Source: Aurantimonadaceae bacterium
GTDB taxonomy: Bacteria > Pseudomonadota > Alphaproteobacteria > Rhizobiales > Rhizobiaceae
Assembly: GCA_003232595.1 (NCBI GenBank)
Contig: QIIJ01000096.1
Location: 1-34,037, forward strand
DNA length: 34,037 nucleotides
Reading direction: 5' to 3'
Shown here: in pieces, positions 1-10,020 of the stretch
Layout of the letters: each line of letters opens with the position of its first letter
Position numbering within the stretch: position 1 is the first letter of the stretch
Program-made: the position numbers and the translations under genes
Notes under the pieces: generated by a model
What the model was told of the DNA's origin: nothing
What the model saw: only the letters and a program-made list of their open reading frames with translations
Databases searched by the model: none

Positions 1-756
1 GCACCTTTGTTTACGGCAGGGCCCTTTGGTCTCACCCCGATTGAGCACATTACCTGGATTGAACAGGGCGGCGGTCAGGCACTTTGGGACAGGCTTTACC
101 AACCCTTTGGCCTTAAACCTTATATGGCAGGAAATACCGGATTTCAGATGGGTGGCTGGTACAAAAAGGAACTGCAATCGCTCGATGATTTAAGAGGGTT
201 GAAAATCCGCATGCCGGGACTTGGAGGTGATGTCATGCGGCGTCTTGGAGCCGCACCTGTCACACTTGCGCCGGGTGATATCTTTCCGGCACTTCAGTCA
301 GGGTTGATCGATGCGACTGAGTTTTTAGGCCCATCGAGCGATTTTGCCATGGGTTTTTACAAGGTTGCGAAGAACTACTATTCACCGGGATTTCATGAAC
401 CCAACGGGTCCGGCGAAGCACTGATATCAATCAAAGCGCTGGAAGCATTGCCCGACGATCTGCGCCAGATCGTGGCGGCAGCCTGTTCTGCAGAAAATAT
501 TCTTTCGCTTGCACAATCCGAATGGGCAAATGCTGCGCGGTTGAAGATTCTGGTGGAAGAAAAAGGAGTGTTTATCCGCACCTATCCAGCCGACATCATT
601 GAAAGTGCCAAAAATGCCACCAGTGACGCACTGAATGAACTGGCTGCGCGCGACGATCTGACTGCGGAGGTTGTCGCCAGTTTCCTTGCCGCCCGCGCCC
701 ATCTGGCAAACTGGTCGGGCATATCAGTCAAGGCATTCATGGCCGCCCGGGGATAA
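1..756 (+). CDS. TRAP transporter substrate-binding protein, DctP/TakP type (5'-truncated by window start)
   Basis: Open from base 1 in the same frame as ORF 7..756 (the ORF-track start is a TTG); DctP-like segment 'LKIRMPGLGGDVMRRLGAAPVTLAPGDIFPALQSGLIDATEFLGP'. Confidence 0.88.
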   Translation, partial: APLFTAGPFGLTPIEHITWIEQGGGQALWDRLYQPFGLKPYMAGNTGFQMGGWYKKELQSLDDLRGLKIRMPGLGGDVMRRLGAAPVTLAPGDIFPALQSGLIDATEFLGPSSDFAMGFYKVAKNYYSPGFHEPNGSGEALISIKALEALPDDLRQIVAAACSAENILSLAQSEWANAARLKILVEEKGVFIRTYPADIIESAKNATSDALNELAARDDLTAEVVASFLAARAHLANWSGISVKAFMAARG

Positions 757-805
757 TCCACAAGCTGCCCTGTCAAAAACCCTCGACCCGCGCTAAGTTC
801 GATTT

Positions 806-1633
806 ATGGGAAATGCCGTACGTGAATTGCTGGAATTTTATGTCGATGCAGGGGTAGACTGTGCGCTTTTGGATGCGCCTCAGGACCGTTTTGCTGAAAG
901 TGCCGCTGAAAAGGCAAAACGTGGGAAAACCACAAGCGCCAAACCAAACCAGGAACCGGTGCAAGCCAACATAGACACCCCGCAACCGGTTTTGCAAGCC
1001 ATCGCAAAAATACCGAATGAAGAGGTTATTGCGAATGCTCAAACCCTTGCCAAAGCAGCCGACAGCCTTGAAATCCTGCGGAAAAGCCTGGAAGGTTTTA
1101 CCGGTTGCAACTTAAAGAACTATGCTAAAAATACCGTTTTTGCCGATGGCAATCCGCAGGCGAAAATCATGCTGATAGGGGAAGCGCCAGGCCGCGATGA
1201 GGATATTCAAGGCCTGCCATTTGTGGGACGTTCCGGGCAGTTGCTTGATCGCATGCTTAAGGCAATCGGGCTTGATCGAAAGAGCGTTTACATTACCAAT
1301 GTTATTCCATGGCGCCCACCGGGAAACCGGACGCCTACACCTGTCGAAACAGAATTATGTCGACCCTTTATCGAGCGTCACATCGAATTGGTCGCACCGG
1401 ATATACTGGTGCTGATAGGCGCATCCTCGGCAAAGACCTTGACTGGACGCAGCGAGGGCATCATGCGCATGCGTGGTCGATGGACGACATATAAATGTGG
1501 CAGCCGCGACATACCGGTCATGCCAATATTCCATCCGGCGTATTTGTTACGTCAACCGGCGCAAAAACGTCTTGCGTGGCAGGACCTTTTGACGATAAAG
1601 CGGAAAATGGAAGAAATTACAGAAGTTTCCTGA
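806..1633 (+). CDS. Uracil-DNA glycosylase (family 4/5-like superfamily)
   Basis: 275 aa; motifs 'GEAPGRDEDIQGLPFVGRSGQLLDRML', 'YITNVIPWRPPGNRTP' and C-terminal 'FHPAYLLR'. Confidence 0.9.
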   Translation: MGNAVRELLEFYVDAGVDCALLDAPQDRFAESAAEKAKRGKTTSAKPNQEPVQANIDTPQPVLQAIAKIPNEEVIANAQTLAKAADSLEILRKSLEGFTGCNLKNYAKNTVFADGNPQAKIMLIGEAPGRDEDIQGLPFVGRSGQLLDRMLKAIGLDRKSVYITNVIPWRPPGNRTPTPVETELCRPFIERHIELVAPDILVLIGASSAKTLTGRSEGIMRMRGRWTTYKCGSRDIPVMPIFHPAYLLRQPAQKRLAWQDLLTIKRKMEEITEVS

Positions 1634-1682
1634 TTGAGTCGAAACAGATCGAAATTTCTCCCCGTATATCTGATACCCGGCG

Positions 1683-2957
1683 GTGGAGCGCGCCATGGTC
1701 AAGCAATTATTACCAATAATCGCCTTGCTGGCCAGTTGTGCTTTTCTGCTTGCAGGTGGCGGTTTGCACGGCATTCTTCTACCCATTCGTGGGCAGCTTG
1801 AAGGGTTTTCTGCCTTTCAAATTGGCTGGATAGGAACCGGATGGGCGGTCGGATTTACCCTTGGCTGTATCCTGGTGCCGCGACTTGTGCGCCGGGTTGG
1901 CCATATTCGGACATTCTCCACCCTTGCAGCCCTGCTTTCAACGGTCATGTTGCTGAATGCCATGATGGTAAGCGCACCTGCCTGGGTCGTACTTCGTGCA
2001 ATCGCCGGGCTTTGTTTTTCAGGCAGCTACATGATCATGGAAAGCTGGCTCAACGAACGTATGACCAACGAAAACCGCGGTGCAATATTTTCGATTTATA
2101 TGCTTGTCAGCCAGGTTGCCATGATGGGTGGTCAATATCTGATCATTTTTGCCGACCCACAGCAGAACACCCTGTTCATGATGGGGGCAATACTCTATGC
2201 ACTGGCGGTCGTGCCAACGGCCATGTCAAAAGCTCAATCGCCCGCTCCACTCACCCAGGTCAACCTTGATTTGATGGCGCTGTTCCGCAATTCCCCGGTT
2301 GCGGCGGTCGGATCAATCCTTTCCGGCATCATTTCCTCAACCTGGGGAAACTTTGGCCCGGTGTTCGGACAGCAGTCAGGCATGTCATCGGCTGGTATCG
2401 CGACATTAATGGCCACTGCCATGGTCGGAGCGGTAATTTTCCAATACCCCCTTGGCCGGTTGTCAGACAAGATCGACAGGCGATACGCCATGGCAATTGC
2501 CGGTACAATTGGAGCAGTATCAGGTTTTGCGCTATCGAGGTTTACGGGTGACGCCATCGGCAGTACCGGGTTCTTTGTCTGGATCGTGCTCTATGGCGGT
2601 GTCATTTATTCGATCTATTCACTTAATGTTGCCCATGCCAACGATATGGGAAATGCGGAGGAATTTGTCAAAATCGCCTCCGGCCTGCTCATTCTTTATG
2701 GCATAGGCACGATGATCGGCCCGCTCATGGCTGCTCAAATGATGGCAATATTCGGCAACAATGCGCTGTTTTTAACCACCACACTTGCTCATCTTGCCTA
2801 TGCCAGTTACGCATTTTACCGCTCATTGCGTCGTGCCCAGGCCGAAGATCAGGTCAATTTTCAGTCAGTACCGATGGCACGAACCCAGACGCCGGAAACC
2901 TACAACCTTGACCCGCGTTCCGATGCAGAAAACTATGCTGACCGTAGTGAAGACTGA
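1683..2957 (+). CDS. MFS transporter (YcaD-like)
   Basis: 424 aa with many hydrophobic segments; MFS-type loop 'PLGRLSDKIDRRYAM'; start may be the in-frame ATG at 1695. Confidence 0.85.
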   Translation: MERAMVKQLLPIIALLASCAFLLAGGGLHGILLPIRGQLEGFSAFQIGWIGTGWAVGFTLGCILVPRLVRRVGHIRTFSTLAALLSTVMLLNAMMVSAPAWVVLRAIAGLCFSGSYMIMESWLNERMTNENRGAIFSIYMLVSQVAMMGGQYLIIFADPQQNTLFMMGAILYALAVVPTAMSKAQSPAPLTQVNLDLMALFRNSPVAAVGSILSGIISSTWGNFGPVFGQQSGMSSAGIATLMATAMVGAVIFQYPLGRLSDKIDRRYAMAIAGTIGAVSGFALSRFTGDAIGSTGFFVWIVLYGGVIYSIYSLNVAHANDMGNAEEFVKIASGLLILYGIGTMIGPLMAAQMMAIFGNNALFLTTTLAHLAYASYAFYRSLRRAQAEDQVNFQSVPMARTQTPETYNLDPRSDAENYADRSED

Positions 2958-2978
2958 ACTGTCCAAGGCCGCTGGTGT

Positions 2979-4610
2979 TCAATCCCCAAGTGCCTGATAG
3001 TGTGCAAACAACCCTGATGTGGATGCATCCTTCTTTCCAAGTGGCTCTTCACCCTTGACTACAGGCAATAACTGGCCTGCCAGTTCCTTGCCCAGTTCCA
3101 CACCCCACTGATCAAAAGAATTAATATCCCAGATTATCCCCTGAATAAATATCTTGTGCTCATAGAGCGCGATCAGCCTGCCCAACATACCGGGAGTGAG
3201 TTTTGGAAACAGAAATGTGCTTGATGGGCGATTACCGGGAAAAACCTTATGCGGGGCAAGACGCACCGCATCTTCGCCCGACAACCCTTTTGCCAGTAAT
3301 TCGGATTTTACCTGTTCAAGAGACTTGCCAATCATCAGTGCCTCGCTTTGGGCAAAACAGTTGGCGACAAGTTTCTCGTGGTGATCACCAGGTTTCCCGT
3401 GGGAACTGGCCGCAAGCAGGAAATCTGCCGGAATAATGTCCGTTCCCTGGTGGAGCAATTGGTAAAATGCATGTTGGCCATTGGTACCCGGTTCGCCCCA
3501 GACAACCGGCCCGGTTGCACAATTAGCAGGCGTCCCATCCCGGCATGTGTGTTTGCCGTTGGATTCCATGTCCAGTTGCTGCAAGTAGGCTGGAAAGCGG
3601 TGCAGGTGCTGCGCATAGGGCAGGATCACCTGGGTCGGGTAGTTGCAGATATTGCGGTGCCAAATGCCAATCAACGCCATTACAACCGGAATATTTTCTC
3701 CCAGGGGGGCCGATTGAAAATGCTGGTCAACGTCAAATGCTCCCTTGAGAAGCGCCTTAAAATTTTCCGGCCCGATACCGATCATCACCGAAAGTCCAAT
3801 GGCCGACCATATCGAATAACGTCCGCCAACCCAGTCCCAGAAACCGAATGTCTGGTCATCGGTAACGCCGAATTCACGAGTCGCGGTAAGGTTTGTGGAA
3901 AGGGCTGCAAAATGCACCGTAACCGCGGCCTCGCCAAGCGCCTCAACCAGCCACGCCCGAGCCGAACGGGCATTGGTCATGGTTTCCTGAGTGGTAAAAG
4001 TTTTTGAGGCAACAATAAAAAGTGTCGTTGCAGGGTTGAGGTCACTTAAAGTGTCATGAAGATCTGCACCGTCTATATTGGATACAAAATGAAGTGTCGG
4101 CCCGTCGCAATAGGGATGCAAAGCCTCAGATACCATCACCGGGCCTAAATCAGAACCGCCAATGCCTATATTGACGACGTCGGTGAATGGTTCGTCCCGG
4201 CCTGAAATTTCACCGCGGCGAATAGCTTTAGAAAATTTCTGCATGCGTTCGAGCACGCCAATCACATCTCCCATCACATTGTGCCCATCAATCATAACAG
4301 GCCTGCCTGATTGATTGCGAAGCGCCATGTGCATGACAGCGCGGCCCTCGGTGAAATTGATATGCTCACCAGCAAACAATGCCCGGCGCATGTCTTCAAC
4401 ACCTGCAACCCTTGCCAATTCCAGCAGCAGATGCACTGTATTTTTGTCAATATGGTTCTTTGAATAGTCGAACAAGAGCCCTTCAAACTCCAGTGAAAAA
4501 CGCACAAAGCGATCTGGATCACGTGCGAACAATTCTTGCATCGAATACCTGTGCAAGGCTTCGCGGTGGCTTGAAAGTTTTGCACATATTGCAGAAGCGG
4601 CAGAAATCAT
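2979..4610 (-). CDS. pgi: Glucose-6-phosphate isomerase
   Basis: 543 aa; 'NIGIGGSDLGP', 'VASKTFTTQETMTNA', 'QQLDMESNGK', 'GTNGQHAFYQLLHQGTDIIPADF' are PGI signatures. Confidence 0.97.
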   Translation of the reverse strand: MISAASAICAKLSSHREALHRYSMQELFARDPDRFVRFSLEFEGLLFDYSKNHIDKNTVHLLLELARVAGVEDMRRALFAGEHINFTEGRAVMHMALRNQSGRPVMIDGHNVMGDVIGVLERMQKFSKAIRRGEISGRDEPFTDVVNIGIGGSDLGPVMVSEALHPYCDGPTLHFVSNIDGADLHDTLSDLNPATTLFIVASKTFTTQETMTNARSARAWLVEALGEAAVTVHFAALSTNLTATREFGVTDDQTFGFWDWVGGRYSIWSAIGLSVMIGIGPENFKALLKGAFDVDQHFQSAPLGENIPVVMALIGIWHRNICNYPTQVILPYAQHLHRFPAYLQQLDMESNGKHTCRDGTPANCATGPVVWGEPGTNGQHAFYQLLHQGTDIIPADFLLAASSHGKPGDHHEKLVANCFAQSEALMIGKSLEQVKSELLAKGLSGEDAVRLAPHKVFPGNRPSSTFLFPKLTPGMLGRLIALYEHKIFIQGIIWDINSFDQWGVELGKELAGQLLPVVKGEEPLGKKDASTSGLFAHYQALGD

Positions 4611-4771
4611 TTAGCGGTCCGATTTGTTGGGTTTTTTGATGTTTTTAACGATCATTATTTGGTTTTGGTTGGAATCGGCAGATAAAGCCCTTATCAGGTA
4701 GTCTTCTGCCATATTTTACGCCATGTTTCCAATGGTGGTTATTTCCAATAAAACTCAGGATCAGCAGACCC

Positions 4772-7426
4772 ATGCGCACCGATACCGGAAAATCCATCCA
4801 GTTGAAGAATTACCAAAAACCTGCTTACACAATTGATAGTGTCGATCTTTCGGTGTCGCTTGATCCAAAAAAAACCAGCGTCGTATCAAAGGTTGTATAC
4901 CGCCGGGCTGTCAACACGGCTGCGGGAACACCTCTTGTTCTCGACGGGGACGAATTGCAATTCCAGTCCGTTCGTTTGAACGGTGAAGAACCTGACGACA
5001 ACTCTTACAGCGCGCGGGAAGACGGTTTTGAGCTGTTTGCACCACCGCAAAACGAAACGTTCGAACTGGAAATAATCACGATCTGCTCTCCGTCCACCAA
5101 TACAAAACTGATGGGGCTTTTTCAGTCTAACGGTGTATTTTGCACCCAGTGCGAGGCAGACGGTTTTCGCCGCATCACCTATTTCCTCGATCGCCCTGAT
5201 GTGCTTGCAACCTACACCACCCGGATCGAAGCTTCAAAGACTGACATACCGCTCCTTCTCGGCAACGGCAATCCGGTGCAATCGGGCAACATTACCGGTG
5301 GGCGTCACTTTGCGGTCTGGCACGATCCCCATCCTAAACCGAGTTACCTGTTTGCTCTGGTTGGGGGCGATCTGGGATTCATCAAAGGTATTTTTACGAC
5401 TTTTTCCGGGCGTAAAGTAAAGCTGGCGATCTATGTGGAAAAAGGTAAGGAAAGCCGCGCGCAATATGCCATGGATGCGCTCAAGCGCTCAATGAAGTGG
5501 GATGAAGATGTATTTGGATGCGAATATGATCTGGATGTCTTCAACATCGTCGCCGTTTCTGATTTCAATATGGGAGCAATGGAAAACAAGGGGCTGAATG
5601 TCTTTAACGACAAATATGTTCTGGCCGATGATGAAACCGCCACCGATGCGGACTTTGCCAATATTGAAGCTATCATAGCGCACGAATATTTCCACAACTG
5701 GACCGGCAACCGTATTACCTGTCGCGACTGGTTTCAACTGTGCCTCAAGGAAGGACTAACTGTTTACCGGGATCAGGAATTCTCCTCAGACATGCGCTCA
5801 CGCCCGGTGGTTCGAATTGCTGAAGTGCTTAAACTGCAAAGCCTTCAATTTCCCGAAGATGGCGGTCCACTGGCCCATCCTGTTCGCCCGGAAAAGTACA
5901 AGGAGATCAACAATCTTTACACCACCACAGTCTATGAAAAAGGTGCTGAACTTGTTCGCATGATAGCCACGATTGTCGGCCAGTCCGGTTTTCGCAAAGG
6001 CATGGATCTTTATTTTGAACGCCACGACGGGGATGCTGCGCGGGTTGAAGATTTTCTCGCCAGTTTTGAAGATGCCTGTGATGTTAACCTCGGCCAATTT
6101 GCCCTGTGGTATTCACAAGCCGGCACACCGCAATTGACCGTATCGACGGATTACGACAGGGCCGCAAAGACGTTTCAACTCGAAATTGAACAATCGCTGG
6201 CGCCAACACCTGGCCAATCGCGCAAAAAACTGATGCACATACCCGTGCGTTTCGGGCTGATTGGCAAATCAGGAAACGATATTTCCTATACCCGGGTTGC
6301 GGGCAGCCGGGTTGACGGAGATGTCATTCATCTCTCGAGACGTACAACAAAACTCACATTTTACGGGATTGGCGAACGACCCGTTGTGTCATTGCTGCGC
6401 AATTTCTCTGCGCCGGTTAATGTTGATATCAATCAAAGCAGGCCAGATCATATATTTCTTGCCCGCTACGATAGTGATTTGTTCAATCGCTGGCAGGAAT
6501 TGCAGAATCTGGCAATGCAAGATCTGGTGGCGGCGGTAAAATCGCTTCAAAAAGCCAGGTCTTTTGATTTTGACAAGCAGATTATTGATATTTTCGATGC
6601 CCTTTCGCGCGACGAGACCCTGGAACCGGCCTTTCGGGCACAGGCGCTAACACCGCCATCGGAACAGGAAATCGCCCGGGTTATTGGTAAAAATATCGAC
6701 CCGAATGCGATATATTCGGTTCGCAAGAGCTATTTCCGGTCCCTTGCCGATGCTGTCGGCGACAACCTCCTGCCTTTGATTGAAAGTGCCAGGGTAACCG
6801 GTCCTTATGTGCCGGATGCGGAATCCAGCGGAAAGCGGGCGCTTTTTAACCTGTTTCTTGGGTTTGCAGTCACTCGTGGTGATAAAGAGGCTTTGCGCCT
6901 TGTGAATGATCAATTAAACAATGCAACAAACATGACAGACAGATCATCCGCTTTAGCAATAATTTGCCACAATTCAGCAGAACCAGACCTGACTGAACGA
7001 GCACTTTCGGCGTTTTTCGATAAATATGAACACGATCCATTGGTGATCGATAAATGGCTGATGATACAGGCGACTATTCCCGGCCATGAAACATTGGAAC
7101 GGGTTCGCCGATTGACCCGACATTCAGCATTTTCACTCACCAACCCCAATCGCGTACGCTCGCTGATCGGCTCCTTTATATCCGGCAATCAGACCGGGTT
7201 TAATCGTGCAGATGGTGCAGGGTATGAGTTTTTTGCGGAAATTCTGTTACAGCTTGATGGTATCAATCCACAGGTTGCGGCAAGGCTGATGACAGGCATG
7301 CGGTCATGGAACAGGCTGGAAAAAATACGCCGACAAAAAGCGCACAGCATATTGGAAATGATTGCCGCAGAAAAACTGTCGAACGATGTCCGCGATATAG
7401 TGGACCGCATTCTCGATCAGGCATAG
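4772..7426 (+). CDS. pepN: Aminopeptidase N (M1 family)
   Basis: 884 aa; 'GAMENKGLNVFN' and zinc motif 'HEYFHNWTGNRITCRDWFQLCLKEGLTVYRDQEF'. Confidence 0.97.
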   Translation: MRTDTGKSIQLKNYQKPAYTIDSVDLSVSLDPKKTSVVSKVVYRRAVNTAAGTPLVLDGDELQFQSVRLNGEEPDDNSYSAREDGFELFAPPQNETFELEIITICSPSTNTKLMGLFQSNGVFCTQCEADGFRRITYFLDRPDVLATYTTRIEASKTDIPLLLGNGNPVQSGNITGGRHFAVWHDPHPKPSYLFALVGGDLGFIKGIFTTFSGRKVKLAIYVEKGKESRAQYAMDALKRSMKWDEDVFGCEYDLDVFNIVAVSDFNMGAMENKGLNVFNDKYVLADDETATDADFANIEAIIAHEYFHNWTGNRITCRDWFQLCLKEGLTVYRDQEFSSDMRSRPVVRIAEVLKLQSLQFPEDGGPLAHPVRPEKYKEINNLYTTTVYEKGAELVRMIATIVGQSGFRKGMDLYFERHDGDAARVEDFLASFEDACDVNLGQFALWYSQAGTPQLTVSTDYDRAAKTFQLEIEQSLAPTPGQSRKKLMHIPVRFGLIGKSGNDISYTRVAGSRVDGDVIHLSRRTTKLTFYGIGERPVVSLLRNFSAPVNVDINQSRPDHIFLARYDSDLFNRWQELQNLAMQDLVAAVKSLQKARSFDFDKQIIDIFDALSRDETLEPAFRAQALTPPSEQEIARVIGKNIDPNAIYSVRKSYFRSLADAVGDNLLPLIESARVTGPYVPDAESSGKRALFNLFLGFAVTRGDKEALRLVNDQLNNATNMTDRSSALAIICHNSAEPDLTERALSAFFDKYEHDPLVIDKWLMIQATIPGHETLERVRRLTRHSAFSLTNPNRVRSLIGSFISGNQTGFNRADGAGYEFFAEILLQLDGINPQVAARLMTGMRSWNRLEKIRRQKAHSILEMIAAEKLSNDVRDIVDRILDQA

Positions 7427-7581
7427 AGAAAAATACCGGCTGAAACCGGTTGAAGGTAATTTATTTCAACTTGACTCTGGACAATCGGCCATCGGTCGAT
7501 TCAAATGCCGGTGATTCGTTTGCGGAAATTTGTCCGCAATAGTTGCCAGTATTCACGTGTATTCAAGGACAGGGGTATCCT

Positions 7582-9972
7582 ATGAGGCAGGCGGGCGCAA
7601 CAGGCGTGCGCGGCAAGTTTGGTGATTCCATAAATGGCAAGTTCCAAATCAGGAGCAATATTGCCGGACAAGCCAGATTTCTTGCCCGACCAGCATATGA
7701 CCAGCTTGTGCGGGCAGAGCCGTTGTTGCGTAAACTTATTCCAATTCTGGTAATTATCCTGCTTGTGGTTGTCGCTCTTTCCCGCGCAATGTCGTTGCTG
7801 ATGCAAGCAGAAAACATCGACCGTAACGAACGGCAGCAACTCAGTTACATCGCCATCATCCTTGAAAGCGACCTCAACAAACTCCCCGTTGATAGTTCAG
7901 ACCAGCCTGACCACAAATCGCTACAGGCATCGCTTGAAAAAGCCCTGCCACAAGGAACTTTGCAACCGGGTCGCCAGGTGCTGCTTTCTAACAAATCCGG
8001 AGAAATCATTGCTGCTGTTCCATTAATTTCCAGCAAAATTGGCCGGTATCTGGAAGATGTTTTGGGTGGCGATTATTTGCTGACCACATTTGGCAAGCGC
8101 GCAGAAATACGCCCTGTCACAATGAACGGGGACCGGCCAGCATTGGCGACACACTATTTTCTCAATCTGCCGTTGGGAGGCATTACGGTATTACGCGGGG
8201 AAGCGGAGCTTTATGCCGGATGGCGCCGCACCGTATCGCTCAATGTCAGCCTGTTTGTGGGCACCAGCGTCATTCTCCTGGTCATAATATATGCATATTT
8301 TTCCCAGGCCGGGCGGGCAAAACAGGCCGACAAGGTCTATTTCGAAACCCTTGCCCGTTTTGATGCGGCTCTGGCACGAGGACGCTCCGGCCTGTGGGAC
8401 TGGGATTTATCCCGAGGGCAGATTTTTTGGTCTTCCTCGATGTATGAGTTACTGGGAATGCCGCCGCGACAGGAGCTTATCGGTTTCGATGAGTTGCAAC
8501 ATCTGATTCACCCCGACGATGCTGACCTCTATCTGGTTGCCAACCAGGCGTTATCACAAGATGGCGGCGTTATTGATCAGGTTTTTCGCATGCGTCATAC
8601 AGAAGGTCACTGGGTGTGGCTGCGAGCCCGCGCAGAGCTTGTTTATTATCATGGTACTGAGCCTCGCCTAATCGGAATTGCAGTAGACATCACTGAACAA
8701 CAGGCAATCAAAAAACAAAGCCAGATTACCAATGTTCGGCTGCGCGATGCCATTGAAAATATTTCGGAAGCATTTGTCTTGTGGGATCCATCCAAGAAAA
8801 TTGTGATGTGCAATTCCAAATATCAACAATTGTACGATCTGCCCGAAAGCGAAGTCACAACAGGCAGACGATACGAAGATATCATGAATGTAGCACGGCA
8901 ACCGGTGATTCGCACACAGGTGTCTACCGGTGTTTCCTCCGAAATCGGTGCCCGCACCCTTGAGGCGCAGCTTGAGGATGGTCGCTGGCTGCAAATCAGC
9001 GAACGCCGCACCAAGGATGGCGGTTTTGTGTCTGTCGGCACAGACATTACCCAGATCAAACGCCATGAAGAAAAACTCATCGATTCTGAACGGCGACTAA
9101 TGGCAACGATTGCCGACCTGCGCCAGTCTCAACAAAAGCTCGAAGTCCAGGCGCAGCAACTGGTTGAACTGGCTGACAAGGTATCAGGTGAAAAAAACAA
9201 AGCCGAACTGGCTAATCAAACCAAGTCAGAGTTTTTGGCCAACATTTCACATGAACTGCGCACGCCCCTAAACGCCATAATCGGTTTTTCTGAAATCATG
9301 CAATCGGGTATGTTCGGGCCGCTGGGTTCTGACAAATATGCAGAATATGCTGGCGATATTCATCACAGTGGTTCCTATTTGCTGGGTGTTATCAATGACA
9401 TCCTCGATATGTCAAAAATCGAGGCCGGACGCATGCAACTTGATCTTGAATGTGTGCATCTTGATAAAACTCTGGAAGAAACCCTGAGGATTGTCGGGCA
9501 CCAGGCAAAAGAAGCGGGGATATCTCTCTCGGAAAACATTTCCAATAAAATTGTGCTTGATGCTGACCGCAGAGCAATGAAACAGATCCTGCTCAACCTG
9601 CTTTCAAATGCAGTCAAGTTCACCGAAAGCGGCGGACGGATCACTGTTCGCGCACGAGCGGTATCAGATGCAGTGACAATCACTATTGAGGACACAGGCG
9701 TTGGAATTTCAAAAGATGATTTAAGAAAACTCGGCCGGCCATTTGAACAGGTGCAAAACCAGTTCACAAAATGCCACAAAGGATCCGGGCTTGGCCTTGC
9801 CATTTCGCGCTCCCTGACTGAACTGCATGGCGGCAGGATGAAGATCAGGTCTACTGAAGGTAGCGGCACAATTGTCTCAATCAGGTTACCGGCGAAATGC
9901 AAGCCCGGTAAATTTGACGACAACGAAACAATTGTTGAACCCGGTAAAAACGGCGGCAAGGTAGCAGCCTGA
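7582..9972 (+). CDS. PAS-domain membrane sensor histidine kinase (PleC/PdhS-like H-box)
   Basis: ORF 7543..9972; start at 7582 preferred (upstream AGGACAGGGG). TM segments, PAS-like regions, 'FLANISHELRTPLNAIIGFSEIM', 'GSGLGLAISRSL'. Confidence 0.9.
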   Translation: MRQAGATGVRGKFGDSINGKFQIRSNIAGQARFLARPAYDQLVRAEPLLRKLIPILVIILLVVVALSRAMSLLMQAENIDRNERQQLSYIAIILESDLNKLPVDSSDQPDHKSLQASLEKALPQGTLQPGRQVLLSNKSGEIIAAVPLISSKIGRYLEDVLGGDYLLTTFGKRAEIRPVTMNGDRPALATHYFLNLPLGGITVLRGEAELYAGWRRTVSLNVSLFVGTSVILLVIIYAYFSQAGRAKQADKVYFETLARFDAALARGRSGLWDWDLSRGQIFWSSSMYELLGMPPRQELIGFDELQHLIHPDDADLYLVANQALSQDGGVIDQVFRMRHTEGHWVWLRARAELVYYHGTEPRLIGIAVDITEQQAIKKQSQITNVRLRDAIENISEAFVLWDPSKKIVMCNSKYQQLYDLPESEVTTGRRYEDIMNVARQPVIRTQVSTGVSSEIGARTLEAQLEDGRWLQISERRTKDGGFVSVGTDITQIKRHEEKLIDSERRLMATIADLRQSQQKLEVQAQQLVELADKVSGEKNKAELANQTKSEFLANISHELRTPLNAIIGFSEIMQSGMFGPLGSDKYAEYAGDIHHSGSYLLGVINDILDMSKIEAGRMQLDLECVHLDKTLEETLRIVGHQAKEAGISLSENISNKIVLDADRRAMKQILLNLLSNAVKFTESGGRITVRARAVSDAVTITIEDTGVGISKDDLRKLGRPFEQVQNQFTKCHKGSGLGLAISRSLTELHGGRMKIRSTEGSGTIVSIRLPAKCKPGKFDDNETIVEPGKNGGKVAA

Positions 9973-10020
9973 ACAGTCTTTACTTGTTTCTCGCGCCGAT
10001 ATCTGGCGCAGCATCAGAAA

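Noticed and set aside
3348-4007. 219-aa + strand ORF antisense to pgi
   Set aside because: Lies wholly inside the well-supported pgi gene; low-complexity shadow translation without family motifs.
4611-4771. Divergent pgi/pepN intergenic region as regulatory island
   Set aside because: Must contain promoters, but no operator or riboswitch-like element could be identified by eye.
7430-7455. ACCGG-CTGAAA-CCGGT inverted repeat after pepN
   Set aside because: Only a 5-bp stem without a following U-tract; too weak to call a terminator.
9375-9959. 194-aa minus-strand ORF inside the PAS kinase gene
   Set aside because: Antisense shadow of the HisKA/HATPase region.
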